This document shows, piece after piece, positions 45,855 through 54,750 of a DNA stretch of 64,000 nt (positions are counted from its first letter, which is position 1; each line of letters begins with the position of its first letter). The notes under the pieces are model-generated. The model saw only the letters and a list, made by a program, of their open reading frames with translations. It was not told the DNA's origin and did not search any database. The position numbers and the translations under genes are program-made. Origin of the DNA: Myxococcales bacterium (GTDB lineage Bacteria; Myxococcota_A; Polyangia; Polyangiales; Polyangiaceae); contig JANYHK010000074.1 in assembly GCA_025359105.1 (NCBI GenBank), forward strand, positions 1 to 64,000. Reading direction: 5' to 3'.

Positions 45855-47987
45855 TCAGCCTGCGTTGAGCGCGCGGATCTCGGCGACGAGCTCGGCGCAG
45901 TCGGGGCGCTGGGCGGCGGCCACGAGCACAGCGGCGAGCGCCGTCGCGTCCAGCTTGGCGCCGCGCTGCAGCGCCTTCTTCACGAACGGGAGGAGCCGAG
46001 GCAGCTCCCACCACGCGCTCATCTCGGGCAGCGACGCCGACGCGTGGCCGATGGCGTCGACGACCCCTGCGTCATCGTCGGCGCCAGCGACGAGGCGGGT
46101 GACGAGCACGCCGAACGCGTCGTCGGGCGCGGCGTCACCCAGCGCGGCGCGGGCATCTTCTGCCATCTTCTTCGCCTCGGCGATCTTGCCGATGGAGAGG
46201 AGCGCGTCGGCCACGGCCTTCTTCACGCGCACCACCGCCGTCGACGAGCTGCTGCGCTCGGCCTGCACCACGGCTTGCTTCGAACGTTCGAGGACGAGGG
46301 CCGTGTCCTTCTTCCCCGCGGAGACGAGGGCCAGCATCGCCAGCGCCTCGGCCTGGGCGGCGTCCCCTTCGCAGCGCGGATCGCCGCGAATGATCGACAG
46401 CTCCTGCTCGGCGTCGTCGGCGGCGCCGGCGCGCACCGCCGCCACGATGGAGGCGAGCTGCAAGGCGAAGATTTCGTCGGGGCTGCGCTTCAAGAGGACG
46501 CTGATGCGGGTCGCCACGCGGAGGTGCTCCTTGGCGGCCTTGGCGTCGCCGAGGCACATCTCGGCGCCCGCGAGGGCACGCGCCGCCGCGCACTCGTCCT
46601 CCGGCTCGAGGCCCGCCTGTGCGCGCGCGAGCTCGGCGGAGTGGTAGACGCGCGTGGCGGTAGGCATGAGCTCGTCGTCGACGGGCGCAAGCCAGTCGTA
46701 GCCCGGGCGATCTTCGGGGCTGAGGGCGACGGCATGCGCCTCCGCGATCCGGCGGTAGTGACGCAGATCCTCGCGGCGCCCGAGCAGCGCCGCGACGCGC
46801 GCGCGCTCGTTGGCGACGACCGCGCGCGCGGTCTCGAGATCCCGCTGCGGGGTCTCCCGGAGGGCCGAGGGATCGTCGAGGCGAACGAGCGCCGCTTCCA
46901 GGTCCGCGCTCGCTTCGTCCGGGCGCTGCGCGAAGATCTTTGCCTGCGCGCGGCCTAGGCGTGCCCACGCCTCGAGGTAGCCGGCCTTGGCCCCCTCTGC
47001 TTCCTTGACCGCGAGGTCTGCGTACTTGAGCGCGGAGGAGACCTCGCCGCGCGCGCGCGCGAAGACGACGCTGAGCTGGTAGGACCAGTGCGCGCGCTTC
47101 TTCGGATCGGTCTCCCCCTCGAGGGCGCCCAGAAAGCCCGCTTCCATCATGCCGACGCCGAAGTCGTCCCCGCGACCGTGAGGGTCGAGGTTCATCGCGC
47201 TGAGCGCCGCGAGCGCGTGCGCCTCGCGGAGATCGTGCCCCTCGAGCTTCGGTGACAGCTCGAGGGCGAGCCGCAGCGCGGTGTCGAAGGCATACGCGCT
47301 GAACGCTGCGCGCATCGTGTCGATGTTGCGAGGATCGCGCTCGTCGAAGCCGACACCGCGACGCGCCATGAGTGGCTCGCTGCGTAGATCGATGCGCTCG
47401 ACGTGTGTGCCCGGCAGCGCCTCGAGCAGCGCGGCTTCGCGCAGCTTCAGCTTGCGGAGCCACGACTCGAACGGCCCCGCCGGCGCGACGAGCGTGTCGT
47501 GGCCGATGAGGAGCGAGAGGCTCCCTGATTGCGTCGCGCGGCGGAGGAGCGCCCGCGCCGCGCGGAGCGTCGTGAGATCGATGCGCTCGAGCTCGGGGAC
47601 GATGATGAGCGCGCAGCGGCCGGCCGTGAGCCTGCCGAACATCTCGGCCCACGCCCGCACGACCGGCGTGGCGCGCGGGTGGGCGGCCGGCAGCGCGACC
47701 AGCGTGGACCCGGTGATCGCTTCGCGCGCGCGCTTCTGCGCGGCCGAGAGCTGCGGCTCGATCGCCTTGAGCGCGAGGCTCACACCGACCGCGGGCGCGG
47801 CCAGGTCGCCGGTGGTCAGCGCCTCCTGCACGGCCTGATCGCCGAGCGCGGCGCGGAGCTGCCCCGTGACCGCGCGCATGCCGGCCCACGCCGGCGCATC
47901 GGGCGGGACGTCCCAGCGCATGGTCAGATCGCTCGGTACCCCGTACCGGGCGAGCGCCGCGCGCGGGCCTCGTAGGATCGTGATCAT
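45855..47987 (-). CDS. Large helical-repeat protein of unknown function
   Basis: A 710-residue protein. Residues 1-230 look like a degenerate P-loop-type module: RCALIIVPELERIDLTTLRAARALL resembles a Walker B region, and LSLLIGHDTLVAP follows, but no Walker A is present. Residues about 250-710 are consecutive helical pairs rich in Ala/Glu/Arg (for example AYLEAWARLGRAQAKIF-like), resembling TPR repeats. There is no signal peptide. It may be a scaffold or an inactive STAND-type regulator; no name is justified. Confidence 0.8.
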   Translation of the reverse strand: MITILRGPRAALARYGVPSDLTMRWDVPPDAPAWAGMRAVTGQLRAALGDQAVQEALTTGDLAAPAVGVSLALKAIEPQLSAAQKRAREAITGSTLVALPAAHPRATPVVRAWAEMFGRLTAGRCALIIVPELERIDLTTLRAARALLRRATQSGSLSLLIGHDTLVAPAGPFESWLRKLKLREAALLEALPGTHVERIDLRSEPLMARRGVGFDERDPRNIDTMRAAFSAYAFDTALRLALELSPKLEGHDLREAHALAALSAMNLDPHGRGDDFGVGMMEAGFLGALEGETDPKKRAHWSYQLSVVFARARGEVSSALKYADLAVKEAEGAKAGYLEAWARLGRAQAKIFAQRPDEASADLEAALVRLDDPSALRETPQRDLETARAVVANERARVAALLGRREDLRHYRRIAEAHAVALSPEDRPGYDWLAPVDDELMPTATRVYHSAELARAQAGLEPEDECAAARALAGAEMCLGDAKAAKEHLRVATRISVLLKRSPDEIFALQLASIVAAVRAGAADDAEQELSIIRGDPRCEGDAAQAEALAMLALVSAGKKDTALVLERSKQAVVQAERSSSSTAVVRVKKAVADALLSIGKIAEAKKMAEDARAALGDAAPDDAFGVLVTRLVAGADDDAGVVDAIGHASASLPEMSAWWELPRLLPFVKKALQRGAKLDATALAAVLVAAAQRPDCAELVAEIRALNAG

Positions 47988-48046
47988 GGGTGGCGTGCCT
48001 GCGTGCCTAGAGCGGTAAGGGGTGACTTCCGGGCAGAGTAACGCGA

Positions 48047-49531
48047 CTACCCGGCCCGCGCGAAGAGCTTGGCGTAATAATCGCTGATCGCCTCCCCGCC
48101 CAGCCGGGTGAAGAAGGTCGAGTAGGCCATCCAGATGGCGAGGCCGTTCAGATCCCGGAAGAAGGGGGGCAGGTACTGGGGCGGGCGCACGACGCCGTCG
48201 GCGACGCGGCGCGCGAGGACAGGAACGTCCTCGTGCGCGACCTTGCCGACGAACAGAAACGGGATCAGCTCGGGGTGGTTGTGCTCGATGGCACTGCGGA
48301 TGAAGGCGTAGTTGAGGACGATCCCCTTGCAGTAGCAAGCGTCCTTCGTGAACGGCGCGCCTCCCTCCATCACGCCGCCGCGAAAGATGCGCCGGGTGTT
48401 GTGGAAGCACTCTTCTTCGTCGTACCCCTCGGTCCGGAACCAGTCGAACACCTGGAGGAAGCTCGCGCCGTCCTCCGCCTTGTCGACGGCGAGGACGCGA
48501 TCGTTGAGGCGCCGTGCGCGACGCGGATGGGTGCGGAAGGTGAAGATCTCGAGCAGAGCGGCGAGCCCTTCCTGGACGGCGGTCGTGCGAGGCGGCCCCT
48601 TCGCCAGCCACTTGGCGACGGCCTGCTGCTGGCCGTTGATCGACGTCGCCACGTGCACCCACCCCTCGTGGGCCTCGAGGATGTCGATGTCGCGCGCCGA
48701 GAAGAGCGCGCCGGTCCGGACCTTGACGTAGTCGCTTCCGGCCGCCGCGTCGCTGATGATCGTATCGTCGGCCGTCACGCGCACCGCGTTGTCGCCGAAG
48801 TAGAGCGCGAAGCGGGTATTGAGCTCCCGAGCGGCGTCCTCCGCGGAGATGTCGCGCGCGTCGGGCGGGCCGAGACTCTTGTCGTCGATCTTGGTGAGGA
48901 TCTCGTAGAGCACGTGCCCCAGATCGCGCACCGTGTGCTTCCCGTCGGGGAACTTGTCCTTGGGCGAGCCGTACAATTTTCGCGAATAGGCGTAGAAGTG
49001 CGGCGTCCCGCGCGCGGCGAGCATGCGGACGACGTCGCGGTACTGCAGCGCGGTCTCGGTCATGATCGCGCCGATCGCGTCTTCCTCGCCGAGCATCGCG
49101 TCGATGTCCTTGGCGATCCCCTCGAACTCCTCGGTCTTCGCGCGCGGGTCGAAGCCGAGGTCGATGCTCGCGTACCAGGCGGCGTCCACCTTCGGGAGCT
49201 CGCGGTAGCGCGATTTGACGAACTGCTCCTCGACGGAGTTGTCCCACCGGATCGATTGCAGCACGCGGAGCGGCTTCTGCCCCTCGACGATGCGCGCCGC
49301 CAGGCTGCTCACGAGCTCCTTGTAGCTGCGCCACGGGCCCGCCGCGGGGAGCGGGGGCAGCGACGGGCGCTCGCCCGTCTGGACGAGGTCGTCGAGCGCC
49401 GGCGGGGGCACGCTCGCAGGTGCGGCCGGGATCTTGGTGTTGGCCCCCGGCTTGGAGGGGCGCTCTTTCTCCGCGATGATCGGCGCGACTGGCTTTTCCG
49501 CCTTTTCGGCGGCGGAACCCTTCTCGGCCAT
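48047..49531 (-). CDS. DUF1704 / QEGLA-motif metallopeptidase
   Basis: A 494-residue protein. After a Pro/Lys-rich N-terminal 60 residues, the body matches the 'flavohemoglobin expression-modulating QEGLA motif' family (DUF1704). HEGWVH (288-293) fits the HExxxH zinc motif of that family, and QEGLA (320-324) supplies a possible third ligand, Glu321. Eukaryotic members of the family (MATCAP, KIAA0895) are tubulin tyrosine carboxypeptidases. The bacterial target is unknown. There is no signal peptide. Confidence 0.85.
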   Translation of the reverse strand: MAEKGSAAEKAEKPVAPIIAEKERPSKPGANTKIPAAPASVPPPALDDLVQTGERPSLPPLPAAGPWRSYKELVSSLAARIVEGQKPLRVLQSIRWDNSVEEQFVKSRYRELPKVDAAWYASIDLGFDPRAKTEEFEGIAKDIDAMLGEEDAIGAIMTETALQYRDVVRMLAARGTPHFYAYSRKLYGSPKDKFPDGKHTVRDLGHVLYEILTKIDDKSLGPPDARDISAEDAARELNTRFALYFGDNAVRVTADDTIISDAAAGSDYVKVRTGALFSARDIDILEAHEGWVHVATSINGQQQAVAKWLAKGPPRTTAVQEGLAALLEIFTFRTHPRRARRLNDRVLAVDKAEDGASFLQVFDWFRTEGYDEEECFHNTRRIFRGGVMEGGAPFTKDACYCKGIVLNYAFIRSAIEHNHPELIPFLFVGKVAHEDVPVLARRVADGVVRPPQYLPPFFRDLNGLAIWMAYSTFFTRLGGEAISDYYAKLFARAG

Positions 49532-49576
49532 CGTGCTAGGAATTGTCGCCCCGCGGGCGTGCGGATTCCAGCGAAA

Positions 49577-50626
49577 TCACGCGCAGGACGCCACCACGGC
49601 TGCCAAGACGTCGACGTCGCGGACGCCCTCCGCCTCGGCGCGGTAGCTGAGGACGAGGCGGTGGCGGAGGACGGGCGTGACCATCGCGCGCACGTCCTCG
49701 ACGTCGGCGGCCGCTTGCCCGAGGAGCGCGGCGCGCGCCTTGGCGGCGAGGACGAGCGCTTGTGAGCCGCGCGGCCCGGCGCCGAAGCGGACGAACTCGC
49801 GGACCTCCTTGGGCGCGCGCGAGCTGCCGTTGCTCTCGCCCGGCCTGTCCGGACGCGTCGCGCGGCCGAGCGCGACGGCGAGCGCCACGGCCGGCTCGGT
49901 GACGGGGATGCGCGGCACCAGGCTCTGCAGCGCGCGCACGTCGGCGGCGGAGAGGACGCGCGGCACGGTGCCCAGATCGGCGCTCGTCGTCTTGCGGGCG
50001 ATCTCGCGCTCCTCGAGCTCGCTCGGGTAGTCGATGTGGATCTCGAGGAGGAAGCGATCGAGCTGCGCCTCGGGCAAGGGGTAGGTCCCCTCCTGCTCGA
50101 TGGGGTTGCGGGTCGCGAACACCTGGAACGGATCGGGGAGCGCGTGCGTCGTCGTGCCGACGGTGACGCGCCGCTCCTGCATCGCCTGGAGGAGCGCCGC
50201 CTGCGTCTTCGGCGGCGTGCGGTTGATCTCGTCGGCGAGGACCAGGTTGTGGAAGATCGGGCCCGCCTGGAAGCGCACGCGACGGCGCACGCCACCCTGT
50301 CCGTCATCCTCTTCCTGGAGGACGTCGGTGCCGGTGATGTCGGCGGGAAGGAGATCGGGCGTGAACTGCACGCGGCCGAACGACAGATCGAGCGCTTCGG
50401 CGAGCGAGGCGACGAGCAGCGTCTTGGCGAGGCCGGGCACGCCGACGAGCAGCGCGTGGCCCCGCGAGAGAAGCGCGACGAGCATCAGCTCGATGACCTG
50501 CGCCTGGCCGATGACGCGCGCACCGATGGCGTCGTGCAGCGTCTTGCTCGCGCCGTGGGCGAGCGCGAGGAGCTCGACGTCGTTCTTGGGCTCGCGCCCG
50601 GCCTGGGGAGTCGTGGACGTAGTCAG
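49577..50626 (-). CDS. MoxR-family AAA+ ATPase with no conventional start codon
   Basis: A MoxR-type ATPase: ARVIGQAQVIELMLVALLSRGHALLVG at the front, Walker A GVPGLAKT, Walker B LVLADEINRTPPKTQA, sensor 1 FATRNPIEQEGTYPLPEAQLDRF. MoxR proteins act as chaperones maturing metal-cofactor or VWA-domain partners. The first ATG in frame (50485) lies inside the conserved domain. The conserved sequence continues 47 codons further upstream with no ATG, GTG or TTG before a stop. CTG at 50626 is the most likely start; a start at 50485 would remove the nucleotide-binding lead-in. Confidence 0.85.
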   Translation of the reverse strand: MTTSTTPQAGREPKNDVELLALAHGASKTLHDAIGARVIGQAQVIELMLVALLSRGHALLVGVPGLAKTLLVASLAEALDLSFGRVQFTPDLLPADITGTDVLQEEDDGQGGVRRRVRFQAGPIFHNLVLADEINRTPPKTQAALLQAMQERRVTVGTTTHALPDPFQVFATRNPIEQEGTYPLPEAQLDRFLLEIHIDYPSELEEREIARKTTSADLGTVPRVLSAADVRALQSLVPRIPVTEPAVALAVALGRATRPDRPGESNGSSRAPKEVREFVRFGAGPRGSQALVLAAKARAALLGQAAADVEDVRAMVTPVLRHRLVLSYRAEAEGVRDVDVLAAVVASCA

Positions 50627-50724
50627 GGCACGGAGGTTTTCACGGCGATGGCAGCCGTGTCAAAGGCCTGCCGCTCGTTTCCCCAGCGTCGCCACCCCCT
50701 CTGCGGATGTGCTACACGACGCGC

Positions 50725-50979
50725 GTGACCGAGGCTGTCCGCTTCTTCCTCGCCGCGCCTGCTGGCAGTGACGCCGCGCTGGCCGCGCCCGCCGCCCCGA
50801 CCGCGTCGGCGCCGCACGCGGCGGAGACCTCGACGCGGCGGCCAGAGCCGGGCCTGGCGCGCGGCGTCTGGGAGGCCCCGCGGTGGGCTTTCTTCGTGGC
50901 CATCGCGGCGATCGTGGTCCTCGCCGCTCTCTACGCGGCCCGGCGCGCGGGCCTACTCCGGAGGAGACCGAGACCGTGA
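50725..50979 (+). CDS. Small single-helix membrane protein
   Basis: An 84-residue protein starting at GTG 50725. An Ala/Pro-rich N-terminal half is followed by one membrane helix (about 55-76, APRWAFFVAIAAIVVLAALY) and an Arg-rich tail (RRAGLLRRRPRP), so the C-terminus is cytoplasmic. Its stop overlaps the GTG of the next membrane protein (GTGA), which ties it to that gene. No family recognised. Confidence 0.7.
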   Translation: MTEAVRFFLAAPAGSDAALAAPAAPTASAPHAAETSTRRPEPGLARGVWEAPRWAFFVAIAAIVVLAALYAARRAGLLRRRPRP

Positions 50980-51992
50980 AGCAGAACCTGAGGCGTGTGC
51001 TCGTCGTGATGCTCCTCGGCGTCGCGCTGTACGGCGCGTTCGCCGTGTACCGCGGCATCGACAAGATGGAGGGTGTGCTCCGGACGTTCAGCTGGTGGTC
51101 GTTCGCCGCGGCCTGCGCGCTCGCGTTCGGCAACTACGTGCTGCGCTTCCTCAAGTGGGAGTTTTACCTCGCGCGCCTGTCCATCCGCGGCATCCCCAAG
51201 ATGGACAGCTTCCTCACGTTCCTCTCCGGCTTCGTCCTCACGGTCACACCGGGCAAGGTCGGCGAGGTCTTCAAGTCGCTCGTCCTCCACGAGACGTACG
51301 CGGTCCCCATCGCCAAGACGGCGCCGATCGTCATCGCCGAGCGCGTGACCGATCTCATCGGCATCATCGTCCTCATCGTAGTCGGCTCGCTCGGATTCTC
51401 GGGGGGGCTCCTCTGGGCGGGTATCGGCGCTTTCCTAGTGACCTCGCTCGTCGTCGTCATCGCGTCGCGCAGCCTGTCGATGGCGATCATCGGCATGGTC
51501 GAGAAGCTTCCGGGCAAGCTCGGGAAGATAGGCCCCAAGCTCCACGCCTCGTACGACAGCCTCGCGATGATGCTGCGGCCGGCAAACCTGGTCTGGCCGA
51601 CCCTCCTGTCGATCGTCGCTTGGTCGCTCGAGTGCCTGAGCCTGTGGGTCATCCTCCAGGGCTTCGCGCAATCGACGAGCGTGGCGCTCTGCATGTTCTT
51701 CTACGCGACCAGCACCCTCGCCGGCGCGCTCGTGCCCGTGCCGGGCGGCCTCGGCGTCACCGAGGGCGCCCTTCAAGAGCAGCTCATGAACCTCGGCAAG
51801 GTGCCGGAGACCGCGAGCACGGCGGCGATGATCCTCGTCCGCTTCGCGACGCTATGGTTCGCGGTGCTCGTCGGCTTCGTCGCGCTGTCCGTCCTCAAGC
51901 GTCGGCATCCCGGCCTGCTCGCCGCAGAGCCGCCAGCGCCAGGCCAAACTCCGGCGGCGGCGGCGACTCGAAGCGCACCGGGAGGCCCGTGA
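50976..51992 (+). CDS. UPF0104 / LPG-synthase-type flippase domain membrane protein
   Basis: A 338-residue protein with about eight membrane helices and the motifs of the lysylphosphatidylglycerol synthetase N-terminal (flippase) family: LTVTPGKVGEVFKSLVL, IAERVTDLIGI and VPVPGGLGVTEGAL. It lacks the aminoacyl-transferase half, so it is probably a transporter or a lipid-moving protein alone. GGAGGAG lies 8 bases before the GTG start. Its 3' end overlaps the convergent pseudouridine synthase gene by 98 bases. Confidence 0.9.
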   Translation: MKQNLRRVLVVMLLGVALYGAFAVYRGIDKMEGVLRTFSWWSFAAACALAFGNYVLRFLKWEFYLARLSIRGIPKMDSFLTFLSGFVLTVTPGKVGEVFKSLVLHETYAVPIAKTAPIVIAERVTDLIGIIVLIVVGSLGFSGGLLWAGIGAFLVTSLVVVIASRSLSMAIIGMVEKLPGKLGKIGPKLHASYDSLAMMLRPANLVWPTLLSIVAWSLECLSLWVILQGFAQSTSVALCMFFYATSTLAGALVPVPGGLGVTEGALQEQLMNLGKVPETASTAAMILVRFATLWFAVLVGFVALSVLKRRHPGLLAAEPPAPGQTPAAAATRSAPGGP

Positions 51993-52884
51993 CCGGGTGA
52001 ACGAAGCCGAGGACGCGCGCGTGCAGGGCCTGGTGCCCTAGCGCCGCCGCGGTCTCGCGCAGGAGCGGGCTCTTGGGGGGCTTGCCGTAGAGCGGGTCGC
52101 CGAGGATGGGCGTCCCCGCCTCGGCGAGGTGAACGCGGATCTGGTGCGTGCGCCCGGTCTCGAGCGTGCATCGCACGTGCGTCGCGAGGCCGCCGGCGAG
52201 CACCGCCAACACCTCCACGTGGGTGACCGCGCGCTTGCCGCGCAGCACCTTCGACGAGAACTTCACGCGATCGGTGGGGTGCCGACCGTGCAGCGTGGCG
52301 ATCGTGCGCGCCGCCACCGCGCCCACGCAGATCGCCTCGTACGCGCGCTCGATCGAGTGAGCCGCGAACTGCTCCTTCAGCCGCTCGCGCGCCGCCGGCG
52401 TCTTCGCGACGACCATGACGCCGCTCGTCCCCTTGTCGAGGCGATGCACGATCCCCGGCCGATCGTCACCGACCGCGTCCTCGCTCTTGAAGATTCCCAT
52501 CCCGAGCAGGCCGTTCACCAGCGTGCCGGTCGCGTGACCCTTCGCCGGATGGACGACGAGCCCCGGGGGCTTGTCGACGACGATGATCGCTTCGTCCTGG
52601 TACAGCACCGCGAAGACGACGCCCTCCTCGGCCTGGGCGGCGGTCTTCGCGGGCGCCGCCGGGACGACGACGATCTGCGCTTCCGCCCGCACCTTGTCCG
52701 AGGGTTGCTGCCGCGCGCCGTTCACGGTCACGCGGCCCTGCTCGATCCACCGCTGCAGCTCCGAGCGCGTCGGCGCCGAACTATTCGTGCCCGCCGCGGC
52801 GAGCGCGGTGGCGAGGAACCGGTCGAGCCTCTGCCCCGCGGCCTCGCGGGGCACCACGACGACGAGCGGCGCAGGCGGCGCCAC
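51895..52884 (-). CDS. RluD-type pseudouridine synthase
   Basis: A 329-residue enzyme that isomerises uridines in 23S rRNA to pseudouridine. An N-terminal S4-like domain (GQRLDRFLATAL, SELQRWIEQGRVTVNG) is followed by the catalytic domain with HRLDKGTSG (catalytic Asp) and RCTLETGRTHQIRVHLA. By architecture it fits RluD, but RluA/RluC-type alternatives are possible. The start abuts the next upstream gene's stop, and the 3' end overlaps the convergent UPF0104 gene by 98 bases. Confidence 0.93.
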   Translation of the reverse strand: MAPPAPLVVVVPREAAGQRLDRFLATALAAAGTNSSAPTRSELQRWIEQGRVTVNGARQQPSDKVRAEAQIVVVPAAPAKTAAQAEEGVVFAVLYQDEAIIVVDKPPGLVVHPAKGHATGTLVNGLLGMGIFKSEDAVGDDRPGIVHRLDKGTSGVMVVAKTPAARERLKEQFAAHSIERAYEAICVGAVAARTIATLHGRHPTDRVKFSSKVLRGKRAVTHVEVLAVLAGGLATHVRCTLETGRTHQIRVHLAEAGTPILGDPLYGKPPKSPLLRETAAALGHQALHARVLGFVHPVTGLPVRFESPPPPEFGLALAALRRAGRDADA

Positions 52885-53148
52885 CTACCAGAGCTTGCTC
52901 TTGATGTGTCCCTTGGCCTTGACGAGGATGTCGACGAGCGCCCGATCGTAGTAGTTCTTCGGGTAGAGCTCCGGCGATACACGGCGCTTGTAGAGCGCGC
53001 GGCCCTCTTCGATCTCCTCGGAGAGCGTGTCGAAGAGGTTGTCGTTGGTCACCCCGTTGACGATCTTCTCTTCGTTGTAGAGGGACAGATCACTCGCGAT
53101 GGCGCGGGCGAGGCGACGCGCGGCCTCTTCGGTCTCGATGAGCGGCAT
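52885..53148 (-). CDS. Conserved hypothetical protein
   Basis: An 87-residue acidic, helical protein (EEAARRLARAIASDLSLYN, NLFDTLSEEIEEGRALYKRR, YYDRALVDILVKA) without signal peptide. Its stop abuts the pseudouridine synthase start (0-base gap), so the two are co-transcribed. I do not recognise the family. The sequence looks well ordered rather than random, and its codon use fits. Confidence 0.75.
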   Translation of the reverse strand: MPLIETEEAARRLARAIASDLSLYNEEKIVNGVTNDNLFDTLSEEIEEGRALYKRRVSPELYPKNYYDRALVDILVKAKGHIKSKLW

Positions 53149-53226
53149 GGGGAGGAATCATCTCGCACCCTTGCGCGGTTTGTCAAAGGCGGCGCGAGGC
53201 CCAGATTTACGGGTGATTCGGGCGGA

Positions 53227-54162
53227 TCACGCGCGAAACGTGAGCGCACCCTTCGCGAGCGTCGCGCGGAGAGGCAGCTTGCCCGGCTGCTCGCCGTCCA
53301 CGTCGACGAGGACGGTCGCCCACGGATGCACCGCCTCCGCCTCCACCGAGACGCCGCTGGCGACGCGGACGCCATCGGCCGCGAGGTGGGCGCCGCGGTA
53401 GATCTTGGCGGTGAGGCCGAGGAGCTCCCGGCGCGACAGATCGCCGAGCATGACGACCTCGAAGCGCCCGTCCGCCGGATCGGCGTGCGGAGCGATCATC
53501 AGTCCGCCGCCGAAATAGCGCCCGTTGGCGATCGCGACCGTGGCGACCGGCCCCTCGTGCCACGCCGCGCCGTCGACCTTCAGGCGGACGCTGGCGTTCT
53601 TGTATTCGGCCATCGCGCGGAGCGTGCCCGCGAAGAACGACGCGCGGCCGCCGAGCCACTTCGGCGTCTCGTTCGCGAGAGCGACGACCTGGCCGGTGAG
53701 CCCGAAGCTCGCCATGTTCACGAAGGCCCGCACCGCGTCGCCGCCCCCATGCGCGACGTAGCGGAGGATGCCGAGGTCGACCGGCTTGCGGGCGCCGTGG
53801 CGGATCCGGGCGACCGCCTCGTCGAGCGCGCTGCTCATGCCCAGGGTGCGCTTGAAGTCGCCGCCGGCGCCGCAGGGGATGAGGGCGAGATCGGGCCCCG
53901 CGATCGGCGTTCCCTCGGGCGTGACGTAGGCCTGCATCACCTCGTTGACCGTGCCGTCGCCGCCGGCGATCGCGACGATTTCGACGCCGTCCGCCGCGGC
54001 CGCGCGCGTTAGCTCTGTGGCGTGTCCGCGCGTGCGCGTCAGCACGATCTCGTGCACCAGATCGTAGCGCCGCAGCGCGGCCTCGATGTCCCCGACCTTC
54101 CCGAGGGCGCTGCCCGCCGCCGCAGTCGGGTTCAGGATGACGCGGACCTTGGGGCCAGCCAT
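53227..54162 (-). CDS. Diacylglycerol kinase-like lipid kinase
   Basis: A 311-residue DAGK-catalytic-domain protein: VILNPTAAAGSA, AIAGGDGTVNEVMQ and LIPCGAGGDFKRTLG mark the nucleotide-binding domain. The C-terminal beta domain carries GGGLMIAPHADPADGRFEVVML. It likely phosphorylates diacylglycerol or another lipid alcohol in the cytoplasm. The ATG at 54162 is chosen because the 40 upstream in-frame codons are low-complexity and the fold begins here. Confidence 0.92.
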   Translation of the reverse strand: MAGPKVRVILNPTAAAGSALGKVGDIEAALRRYDLVHEIVLTRTRGHATELTRAAAADGVEIVAIAGGDGTVNEVMQAYVTPEGTPIAGPDLALIPCGAGGDFKRTLGMSSALDEAVARIRHGARKPVDLGILRYVAHGGGDAVRAFVNMASFGLTGQVVALANETPKWLGGRASFFAGTLRAMAEYKNASVRLKVDGAAWHEGPVATVAIANGRYFGGGLMIAPHADPADGRFEVVMLGDLSRRELLGLTAKIYRGAHLAADGVRVASGVSVEAEAVHPWATVLVDVDGEQPGKLPLRATLAKGALTFRA

Positions 54163-54178
54163 GGAGTCCGCGACGGTA

Positions 54179-54742
54179 TCAGGTCTTGCGACGGCGCGCC
54201 CGGCGGAGCCAGGCCCAGGCGCCAAGGACAGCAGCAGCGGCAAAGGACGTTGGACCAACCGGGGCTCCCGCACCGGCGGCACATCCGTACTGCGGGTCCG
54301 GCGCCGTCGCGCCGCCCCCCGTCGGCGGGACGGCAGACCCGCCGTCGCACGCGCCAGGGTTGTCGGCGCCGCTGTTCGGGTCGGTGCCAGCGACGAGCTC
54401 GTCGATGTCGCCCACGCAGTCGCCGTCGCCGTCGGTGTGCTTGTTCTTCATCGCGTCGAGCGCGCCGTCGAGCGAGCCGAGGTTCGCGGCGCTGGCACCG
54501 CTTCCCTTGACCGTCTTGCCGAACGGCGTGATCGCCGTGCCGATGCCTCCCGACAGCGTGCTGTGGCACAACGTGCACGCGGGCAGGGACTTCGAGCCGA
54601 GGTGCGACTGCACCTCCACGGGGAAGATCGGCGAGGCGACGGCAAGGCGGGGCGCGAGCAACACCGCCGACGCGACGAGCGCGGCGAGCGTGACGAGGCG
54701 CAGCGCAGGACTGCGCGTGAAACCGGGTTTGGCAGGCTTCAT
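54179..54742 (-). CDS. Exported single-CxxCH protein with MYXO-CTERM-like tail
   Basis: A 187-residue exported protein. The signal peptide ends near ALAVASP. A haem-c-type motif CTLCH sits in ACTLCHSTLSGGIGTAITPFG. A calcium-binding-like segment DGDGDCVGDIDELVAGTDPN follows. After a Gly/Pro spacer the protein ends in Cys, a hydrophobic helix and RRARRRK, the layout of the MYXO-CTERM surface-anchoring signal. The motif context closely matches that in the upstream neighbour (ACTQCHADPSGGG). Electron transfer at the surface is possible but not shown. Confidence 0.82.
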   Translation of the reverse strand: MKPAKPGFTRSPALRLVTLAALVASAVLLAPRLAVASPIFPVEVQSHLGSKSLPACTLCHSTLSGGIGTAITPFGKTVKGSGASAANLGSLDGALDAMKNKHTDGDGDCVGDIDELVAGTDPNSGADNPGACDGGSAVPPTGGGATAPDPQYGCAAGAGAPVGPTSFAAAAVLGAWAWLRRARRRKT

Positions 54743-54750
54743 CGTTGGCC

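Noticed and set aside
45855-49334. A 1159-codon fusion of the repeat protein with upstream sequence
   Set aside because: The first 450 codons are a shadow of the DUF1704 gene in another frame. The protein begins at ATG 47987.
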